NCBI GenBank assembly: GCA_050011095.1
Contig: JBEKJU010000204.1
Span: 1 to 6,703 of the forward strand
Direction: 5' to 3'
Source: JBEKJU01 sp050011095
Lineage (GTDB): Bacteria > Desulfobacterota > Syntrophorhabdia > Syntrophorhabdales > WCHB1-27
DNA length: 6,703 nucleotides
Below are positions 1 through 4,043 of this stretch, in pieces. Made by a program: the position numbers and the translations under genes. Numbering within the stretch: position 1 is the stretch's first letter; each line of letters starts with the position of its first letter. Under the pieces are notes generated by a model, which ran no database searches, was not told the DNA's origin, and worked only from the letters and a program-made list of their open reading frames with translations.

Positions 1-81
1 GTCGCTCGCGCATACCGGACAGATGAGTTCCTTGGTCCTGGTTTGGTATGCCCTGACTTCCTTTTCCCCTATCAATGGCAT
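1..81 (-). CDS. N-terminus of a CxxC-containing protein (partial)
   Basis: The first 27 codons of a minus-strand gene run off the left edge of the window. They begin with MPLIGEKEVRAY and end with a Cys-Pro-Val-Cys pair (residues 21-24), which looks like the first half of a zinc ribbon or other metal-binding knuckle. The start at 81 is supported by a good ribosome site, GAGAGGTG (87-94), five bases upstream, and by a promoter-like pair further upstream (131-159). The family cannot be named from this fragment. A second CxxC would be expected beyond the window if it is a zinc ribbon. The upstream promoter suggests it is transcribed separately from the flavoprotein gene that precedes it on the same strand. 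Confidence 0.6.
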   Translation of the reverse strand, partial: MPLIGEKEVRAYQTRTKELICPVCASD

Positions 82-107
82 GGTTTCACCTCTCTTCGTT
101 GTTTTCC

Positions 108-117
108 CGATCGATCG
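108..117. promoter_or_regulatory. Perfect 10-bp palindrome CGATCGATCG
   Basis: A perfect 10-bp palindrome lies just downstream of the predicted transcription start of the CxxC gene and upstream of its ribosome site. That is where a repressor operator would sit, but the palindrome is short and does not extend outward, so chance is a real possibility. No cognate regulator is visible in the window. Confidence 0.25.
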
Positions 118-130
118 AGAATTCTTACGT

Positions 131-159
131 AATATGTGTCCCGGCGCGCCCTTTGTCAA
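131..159 (-). promoter_or_regulatory. Promoter-like sequence for the CxxC protein gene
   Basis: On the minus strand there is an exact TTGACA (-35, 159-154). After a 17-base spacer comes CATATT (-10, 136-131), which matches four of six consensus bases. Transcription would start near 124, giving a leader of about 43 nt before the ATG at 81. The -35 is perfect and the spacing optimal, but the -10 is weak, so this is a moderate-confidence sigma-70 type call. The -35 lies only a few bases from the inverted repeat at 163-228. Confidence 0.5.
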
Positions 160-162
160 TTT

Positions 163-228
163 GCCGGCCCGTTTTGCCCTTTCGATGCCGGTGGAAGGCG
201 CGGGGATACCGCGAAAACCGGGCCGGGC
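163..228. repeat. Imperfect inverted repeat E1 with internal hairpins
   Basis: The left arm 163-175 (GCCGGCCCGTTTT) pairs with the right arm 214-228. The match is TTTT/AAAA, a bulged C at 218, eight GC pairs, a bulged G at 227 and one more pair. The 38-nt interior can form two more helices: 178-183 with 193-198 (one T:G wobble), and the perfect 5-bp CGCGG/CCGCG at 199-203/209-213. The plus-strand reading could therefore fold as a three-way junction. The element begins 14 bases past the stop codon of the minus-strand flavoprotein gene. It is not a classical intrinsic terminator, because the T and A tracts are inside the arms. It resembles the repeat at 883-955. Confidence 0.5.
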
Positions 229-242
229 CGCCTTGACGACGG

Positions 243-749
243 CTAGCGGGCCAGGCACCTCGTTATCGCGCCGACGTACATCCTGTGGTAATCCTTTTCG
301 GGGTACATGGCCTCTATGGCCGGGTCCTTGAACTGTGCGGGGATGAGGTCCTGAAAGTAGAGCTTCCTGCACTGGAAGACGAGACGGGCCTCCTCGAAAT
401 ATATCGGCCCATCACCGAGAACGGGCGTCAGCCCCGTGGCGGCGACCTTATCCACGTCCCTGCCCGATTTTGTTCCGCAAAAAGCGAGGACGTCCTTGTA
501 CTTCTCCCCGAAAAAGCAGAGCGTATAGGCGTCCGACCGCTCGATGAAGGTGTACGTGTACCGACCGGGTCTGATCACGCTGAAGCAGACGTCCTTCCCC
601 CAGAGGACGCCGAGGCCTCCCCATGAGGCGGTCATGGTGTTGAATGAGGCCGGCTCGCCGGCCGTGACGAGCATGCCATCTTTGCCTATGAGGTTGAAAG
701 GATTGTCCTTTACGTCCTTCGGGTCTATCTGAGCCAGTTCCCGTGCCAT
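243..749 (-). CDS. Flavin reductase / flavoredoxin-like FMN-binding protein
   Basis: This 168-aa cytoplasmic protein is full length for the small flavin reductase-like family (DIM6/NTAB, split-barrel FMN-binding fold). Family-type segments are FNTMTASWGG (36-45), the IRPGRYTY stretch (59-66), FCGTKSGRDVD (90-100) and the C-terminal YPEKDYHRMYVG (149-160). In this family such segments surround the FMN site. Members bind FMN and either reduce flavin with NAD(P)H or carry electrons between redox partners, and close relatives are common in anaerobes. Five cysteines (55, 78, 91, 127, 165) are scattered with no obvious metal motif. The start is fixed by AGGAGGG (756-762 on the plus strand) six bases upstream of the ATG. 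It is a single gene, read away from the 86-aa gene and flanked by two inverted repeats. The electron donor and acceptor cannot be told from sequence. Confidence 0.9.
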   Translation of the reverse strand: MARELAQIDPKDVKDNPFNLIGKDGMLVTAGEPASFNTMTASWGGLGVLWGKDVCFSVIRPGRYTYTFIERSDAYTLCFFGEKYKDVLAFCGTKSGRDVDKVAATGLTPVLGDGPIYFEEARLVFQCRKLYFQDLIPAQFKDPAIEAMYPEKDYHRMYVGAITRCLAR

Positions 750-808
750 GGTTTTCCCTCCTGAAAGTTGTATGGTCCTCGTGGTCGTTCGTTCGTCCTT
801 CTCACGAA

Positions 809-819
809 AATATAATAAT
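809..819 (-). promoter_or_regulatory. Weak -10-like AT patch upstream of the flavoprotein gene
   Basis: The only AT-rich patch upstream of the flavoprotein gene reads ATTATATT on the minus strand and offers -10 matches such as TATTAT or TATATT. It lies 60-70 bases from the start codon. No acceptable -35 is seen at the right distance, so a sigma-70 promoter is only weakly supported. An exact TATAAT also lies here on the plus strand (811-816), again without a partner -35. Confidence 0.25.
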
Positions 820-882
820 CATCGCCGGGCGTGGGGGCCATCCCTCCCCTGATACATAGTCGCTTATCCTGGCCGCATCTTT

Positions 883-955
883 GGATCGGCATCCCTGTTT
901 TACTTCGGGATGCGCATTTGGCATAAGCCTCTTGTCGAAAAAACAGGGCCGATCC
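883..955. repeat. Long imperfect inverted repeat E2
   Basis: Arms 883-907 and 936-955 form 20 base pairs in three blocks. GGATCGG (883-889) pairs with 949-955, CCCTGTTTT (893-901) with 940-948, and TTCG (904-907) with 936-939. All unpaired bases are on the left arm (CAT at 890-892, AC at 902-903). The 28-nt end loop contains ATGC/GCAT and GGC-ATAA-GCC mini-hairpins. A competing hairpin, GCATCCC (889-895) with GGGATGC (907-913), would exclude the long stem. No T-run follows the stem on either strand, so it is not an intrinsic terminator. It lies between divergent genes. It could be a structured RNA, a genome-wide palindromic repeat or a mobile-element remnant. Confidence 0.6.
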
Positions 956-965
956 CCCCCTTTCA

Positions 966-985
966 TCCGTCTCGGGCGCGACGGA
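966..985. repeat. Small inverted repeat upstream of the plus-strand promoter
   Basis: TCCGTC (966-971) and GACGGA (980-985) are perfect 6-bp complements around an 8-base centre. The site ends 35 bases before the -35 hexamer at 1021, where an activator could bind, but no regulator family can be recognised from so short a dyad. Confidence 0.35.
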
Positions 986-1020
986 AGCGGGTGCCGCGGG
1001 AGCTTGTGAAAACTGTATGC

Positions 1021-1048
1021 TTGACTTGTTGCGCCGTCGGTTTATAAT
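1021..1048 (+). promoter_or_regulatory. Near-consensus sigma-70 promoter
   Basis: TTGACT (1021-1026) and an exact TATAAT (1043-1048) are separated by 16 bases, which makes this the strongest promoter match in the window. Transcription should begin near 1055, giving a leader of about 122 nt before the ATG at 1177. The leader contains a possible short ORF and a terminator-like hairpin, so the promoter may feed a small RNA, the 86-aa gene, or both. Confidence 0.75.
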
Positions 1049-1066
1049 GGAAAATAGAAGAGGCGC

Positions 1067-1108
1067 ATGGACTTATTTGAGAACACAGAAAGGGCGGTGG
1101 ATCTTTGA
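1067..1108 (+). CDS. Possible 13-codon leader peptide
   Basis: A short ORF (MDLFENTERAVDL, stop TGA) starts about 12 bases after the predicted transcription start. It is preceded by GAAGAGG (1057-1063), a fair ribosome site with a short 3-base spacer. It ends five bases before the terminator-like hairpin. Its codons 9-11 overlap a segment that can pair with the left arm of that hairpin. The placement is typical of leader peptides in attenuators. However, the peptide has no run of a single amino acid that would point to a metabolite, and an ORF this short can arise by chance. Confidence 0.3.
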   Translation: MDLFENTERAVDL

Positions 1109-1112
1109 CCGG

Positions 1113-1148
1113 CCGGCACCCCCGGGGAAGGGGCGTGACGGATTTTTT
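1113..1148 (+). terminator. Intrinsic terminator-like hairpin inside the leader
   Basis: CCG-G-CAC-CCCC (1113-1123) pairs with GGGG-C-GTG-A-CGG (1130-1141). This gives ten pairs with one G/A mismatch, a bulged C at 1134 and a GGGGAA loop, followed by A and six T (1143-1148). It lies between a strong promoter and the ATG at 1177, with no room for another ordinary promoter after it. It would therefore either end a transcript of about 95 nt or act as a conditional attenuator. The G/A mismatch and bulge weaken the stem somewhat. Confidence 0.6.
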
Positions 1149-1176
1149 GTGGTGTGCACACATAAAGGGGGTAATT

Positions 1177-1437
1177 ATGCTCACGAAGGCGCATCCAAGA
1201 AAGGTAAAGGTTACGAGGGATCTGGCTGCTAAGCGGTTCGACAAGACCTTCAATGGGCTCCTCACGAAGCTCGAGGAGGTCGCGACGAAGAGGATCCTTG
1301 AAACGCGCGATCCATTGCGGACCGGCCTCACGATTGCGCGGGAGATCCGGAAGGTGGCGGACACCATCGATGCGGACGTCATTGCCCGGTGTATCGATGA
1401 GACGGAAGCGGGCATTGTCCGCGAGGAATCCACGTAA
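1177..1437 (+). CDS. Unrecognised 86-aa protein, probably helical
   Basis: I do not recognise this protein. It is 86 aa, starting MLTKAHPRKVKV. The N-terminus is basic (K4, R8, K9, K11, R14, K19, R20). The long middle looks amphipathic and helical (about 15-75), and the C-terminus is acidic (DETEAGIVREEST). There is one cysteine (72) and no membrane segment or signal peptide. The basic N-terminus could contact nucleic acid, but that is a guess. The start at 1177 is chosen because AAGGGGG (1165-1171) sits five bases upstream. A longer reading from a TTG at 1105 would run through the terminator hairpin and adds an unconvincing N-terminus. It is transcribed alone, converging on xerD with 61 bases between their stops. 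Expression would need readthrough of the leader hairpin. Confidence 0.6.
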   Translation: MLTKAHPRKVKVTRDLAAKRFDKTFNGLLTKLEEVATKRILETRDPLRTGLTIAREIRKVADTIDADVIARCIDETEAGIVREEST

Positions 1438-1498
1438 ACCGGGCACGTATCGCTCTTCGCCGCCGTGTGAGGGGGATGGGCATTGCGTGCGCGGGTTG

Positions 1499-2356
1499 CT
1501 ATCCCCTGGGGTGGTACTTTTTGTGAAGGTCCTTCAGCCTCTTTCTGTCAACGTGCGTGTAGATTTGCGTGGTGGATATATCCTCATGGCCGAGGAGCAT
1601 TTGCACGGAGCGAAGGTCGGCGCCGCCTTCGAGCAGGTGGGTGGCGAAGGTATGGCGGAGCATATGGGGATAGAGGGCCCCATGTTCGAGGAGGAGGCCG
1701 TACTTCCTCGTGAGCTTCCATACGGCCTGTCGCGTAAGCGGCCTGCCCTTGCGGCTGGGAAAGAGAAACGGTCCCTTAGGCTTTGCCTGCCGGAGATATA
1801 TCTTTGTGACCTCCTGCGCGTAGGTGCCTATGGGCACTACCCGCTCCTTTGATCGCTTGCCGGAGGCGATCAGAAAGCCGGCGTCGAGGTTTACGTCGCT
1901 CTTCTTGAGGGAGACGAGCTCGGAAACGCGAAGGCCCGCTGCATAGAGAAGCTCGAGGACGGTTGCGTCACGGAGGGCCAGCTTCTGATCGGCGGGCAAT
2001 TTCAGGAGCGTCACCATCTCTTCCTCGCTCAGGACGCGGGGAACGGGGGGTGTGAATTTAGGGGTCTCTATGTCCAGGAGGGGGCTCGTCTTTACCTTTC
2101 CGTCAATGAGGAGGAACCTGTAGAAGCTCCTGATGGCGGCGACCGCCCTGGCAATGCTGCGCGTGGACAGCCCCTTTGTCCTGAGGCGTCCGAGATAGGC
2201 CCCGAAATCGACCGATTCGAGGGTGCCTTGTGATTCTTCGAGAAATATGAGATAGGTGAGGATGTCGCGGTTATAGGCCTCGACTGTATGAACCGAGGCC
2301 CCCTGTTCCGTCTTCAGGTGGGTCATGAAGGCATCAAGCTCTAAATAGGTGTTCAT
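1499..2356 (-). CDS. xerD: Site-specific tyrosine recombinase XerD
   Basis: This 285-aa protein is close to the usual 290-300 aa of XerC/XerD. Together with a partner recombinase and FtsK, XerD resolves chromosome dimers at dif. The N-terminal SAM-like core-binding domain spans about residues 3-90 and the catalytic domain about 105-280. All six catalytic positions are visible: R143 (GLRVSEL), K167, H231 and R234 (HMLRHTFATH), H257 (LLGHEDIST) and the nucleophile Y266 (QIYTHV). The segment GRPLTRQAVWK (204-214) favours XerD over XerC, but paralogues are hard to separate by eye. The start at 2356 forms an ATGA overlap with the dut stop. The same frame stays open upstream to 2839, but that part is only the shadow of dut. 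It is the last gene of the operon. Confidence 0.9.
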   Translation of the reverse strand: MNTYLELDAFMTHLKTEQGASVHTVEAYNRDILTYLIFLEESQGTLESVDFGAYLGRLRTKGLSTRSIARAVAAIRSFYRFLLIDGKVKTSPLLDIETPKFTPPVPRVLSEEEMVTLLKLPADQKLALRDATVLELLYAAGLRVSELVSLKKSDVNLDAGFLIASGKRSKERVVPIGTYAQEVTKIYLRQAKPKGPFLFPSRKGRPLTRQAVWKLTRKYGLLLEHGALYPHMLRHTFATHLLEGGADLRSVQMLLGHEDISTTQIYTHVDRKRLKDLHKKYHPRG

Positions 2357-2364
2357 CTCCTTCC
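2353..2364 (-). promoter_or_regulatory. ATGA overlap with abutting ribosome site (dut/xerD)
   Basis: Read on the minus strand, the junction is GGAAGGAG followed directly by ATGA. The purine-rich ribosome site touches the xerD start with no normal spacer, and the dut TGA overlaps the ATG. The abutting site is poorly placed for independent initiation. Terminating dut ribosomes probably re-initiate here, so the two proteins should be translationally coupled. Confidence 0.5.
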
Positions 2365-2796
2365 CGTGGAGCCGAAGCCGCCGTGGCCCCGTCCGCTCTC
2401 GGGCAGGCACTCGACCTCCCGCCACATGACGCGCTCGGTCCTCTTGAAGACCATCTGGGCGATCCTGTCGCCCCTTCTTATCTCGAAGGGGCTTTCGCCG
2501 AGGTTTATGAGGATGACCTTGATCTCGCCCCGGTAGTCCGCATCGATGGTGCCCGGCGCATTCAGGACGGTAATCCCGAACTCGATGGCGAGGCCGCTGC
2601 GCGGCCGTATCTCCGCCTCGTAACCGTCGGGGATGCCGATTGATATGCCGGTGGGGACGAGGGCCCGTTCGAGGGGCTTCAACACCACGGGGCGGTCGAT
2701 GTGGGCGCACAGGTCCATGCCCGAGGACGCCCGCGTCGCGTATCCGGGCAGGACGGCCTCGGCCTTCCTTGTGACAAAGACCGTCAGCTCTTCCAT
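2353..2796 (-). CDS. dut: dUTP diphosphatase (dUTPase)
   Basis: This enzyme hydrolyses dUTP to dUMP and diphosphate. That keeps uracil out of DNA and supplies the precursor for dTMP. At 147 aa it matches the homotrimeric bacterial family. All five signature motifs are present: SSGMDL (24-29), RPRSGLA (64-70), NAPGTIDADYRGE (79-91, with D85 at the catalytic water-activating position), RRGDRIAQM (107-115) and the C-terminal RGHGGFGSTG lid (136-145). The lid closes over the neighbouring active site in the trimer. The ATG lies inside the end of the peptidase gene (13-base overlap), and the nearby GAGAGG is only two bases from it, again suggesting coupled translation. Its stop overlaps the xerD start. 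No residue looks missing. Confidence 0.97.
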   Translation of the reverse strand: MEELTVFVTRKAEAVLPGYATRASSGMDLCAHIDRPVVLKPLERALVPTGISIGIPDGYEAEIRPRSGLAIEFGITVLNAPGTIDADYRGEIKVILINLGESPFEIRRGDRIAQMVFKRTERVMWREVECLPESGRGHGGFGSTGRR

Positions 2797-4043
2797 AGCC
2801 TCTCGATCGTGCCCCGGTCAACCTTGCCGAGGACGGCAAGGGCCATCTCCCTGGGTTCGCCGAAGACGAGACCGCTCATCTCGTGGACCTCCGGAATGTG
2901 GACGCCGTCGATCTGCTTCAACGTCTCCTTCACGGGCACATAGCGGTCGAAATATATCTCGTTCTTCGCGAGGCGGCCCATGCGCGCCTCGGACCCCTCG
3001 AGGGAGATGAAGAAATTACCCTTGATGTGCTCCTTCGAAAACGACAGCTCCCCCGGTGTAATGCCCTTCGCCTTCAGCTGCGCGGTCTCGTCCCGTATGA
3101 GGGCGATGACCTCTTCCAGGGACTCCTCCGAGCTGGACGTCGATATGCCGAAGTTGCCCACGTCATGATAACAGTTGACGTAGGAGAATATATTATAGAC
3201 GAGGCCGCGCTTTTCCCTGATCTCCTGAAAGAGGTGCGAGCTCATGCTGCCGCCGACGATGGCGTTCAGCGCGTAGAGGGCGTACCGCCTGGTGTCCGTC
3301 TGGCTGACGCCGCCGGCCCCGAGACACAGGTAGATATGTTCGAGGTCCTTCTCGTATACATAAAGGCCGGGAAAGCCCTCCGGCTTCTTCGCGAGGGGGG
3401 GCTGAAACCCCCCGTCCTGCGCACCGGAAAAGAGGGCGTCCACCTTTTTCACCAGCGTGGCGTGATCGATCCTCCCCACGCAGGTGATGACCATATTCCT
3501 CGGGGAATGATGGGTCCGGAAATGATCGATGAGGCCGTCCCTCGTCAGGCGGCCCACGGTTTCCTCCACCCCGAGAACGGGCAGACCCAGCGGGTCGCCC
3601 TTGTAGTAATCGGCGGTAAAGAGGTCGAAAATCCACTCCTCGGGACTGTCCTCGATCATCTTGATCTCCTGGATGACCACGTGTTTCTCCCGCTCGATGT
3701 CCTCTTCGTTGAAGGTGGAATGTTTGTACATGTCGGCGAGCACATCGAGGGCGAGGTCCATGTCCTGGCGGAGGACGCGCGCATAGAGGCACGTATACTC
3801 CTTGCCCGTAAAGGCGTTGAGCACGCCGCCCACGGCATCGATCTCCCTCGCTATGTCATGGGCGGTGCGTCTCTCCGTGCCCTTGAAAAGCATGTGCTCG
3901 ATAAAATGGGAGATGCCGCTGTTCTCCTCATTTTCGTGCCTGCTCCCCGTTTTCCACCACACGCCGAACGAAACGGTAGGGAAATAGGGGAGGCTCTCCG
4001 TCACCACGCGGATCCCGTTGTCGAGCACTGTTTTCTGGTACAT
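2784..4043 (-). CDS. M16 family zinc metallopeptidase (pitrilysin/processing-peptidase type)
   Basis: This 419-aa single-chain protein has the length of bacterial M16B peptidases related to the mitochondrial processing peptidase beta subunit. The inverted zinc motif HFIEH lies at 46-50 (H46 and H50 ligands, E49 the base). E126 in HVVIQEIKM, 76 residues on, fits the third ligand. The C-terminal half carries the usual LFQEIREKRGLVYN segment (272-284), whose Arg and Tyr help bind substrate in this family. No signal peptide is seen, so it is probably cytoplasmic. The substrate is unknown. The ATG follows the pnp stop with no gap (TAAATG), and the ribosome site GGAAGGAAAG lies within the last codons of pnp. 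Finding this gene after pnp is common in deltaproteobacteria and Firmicutes, though why they are linked is unclear. Confidence 0.95.
   Translation of the reverse strand: MYQKTVLDNGIRVVTESLPYFPTVSFGVWWKTGSRHENEENSGISHFIEHMLFKGTERRTAHDIAREIDAVGGVLNAFTGKEYTCLYARVLRQDMDLALDVLADMYKHSTFNEEDIEREKHVVIQEIKMIEDSPEEWIFDLFTADYYKGDPLGLPVLGVEETVGRLTRDGLIDHFRTHHSPRNMVITCVGRIDHATLVKKVDALFSGAQDGGFQPPLAKKPEGFPGLYVYEKDLEHIYLCLGAGGVSQTDTRRYALYALNAIVGGSMSSHLFQEIREKRGLVYNIFSYVNCYHDVGNFGISTSSSEESLEEVIALIRDETAQLKAKGITPGELSFSKEHIKGNFFISLEGSEARMGRLAKNEIYFDRYVPVKETLKQIDGVHIPEVHEMSGLVFGEPREMALAVLGKVDRGTIERLWKS

Noticed and set aside
23..331. Plus-strand open frame of about 102 codons at the left end
   Set aside because: It runs antisense to the CxxC gene start, its promoter, the inverted repeat and the flavoprotein 3' end, and it has no ribosome site or domain.
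843..955. Hammerhead ribozyme or known riboswitch
   Set aside because: CTGATA and GTCGAAA look suggestive, but the CUGAUGA core and helix order of a hammerhead are absent. No FMN, c-di-GMP, cobalamin or fluoride aptamer consensus is visible.
1105..1176. Longer start (TTG at 1105) for the 86-aa gene, overlapping the leader ORF stop as TTGA
   Set aside because: The overlap is curious, but the extension runs through the terminator hairpin and looks like non-coding sequence. The ATG at 1177 has a much better ribosome site.
1438..1498. Terminator between the convergent 86-aa gene and xerD
   Set aside because: Only a 4-bp CACG/CGTG pairing and no T-run on either strand, too weak to call.
2357..2839. 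161-codon upstream extension of the xerD frame
   Set aside because: It overlaps dut in another frame, is rich in Arg, Gly and Pro as shadows usually are, and would make XerD far longer than its family. The ATGA start at 2356 fits the family N-terminus.
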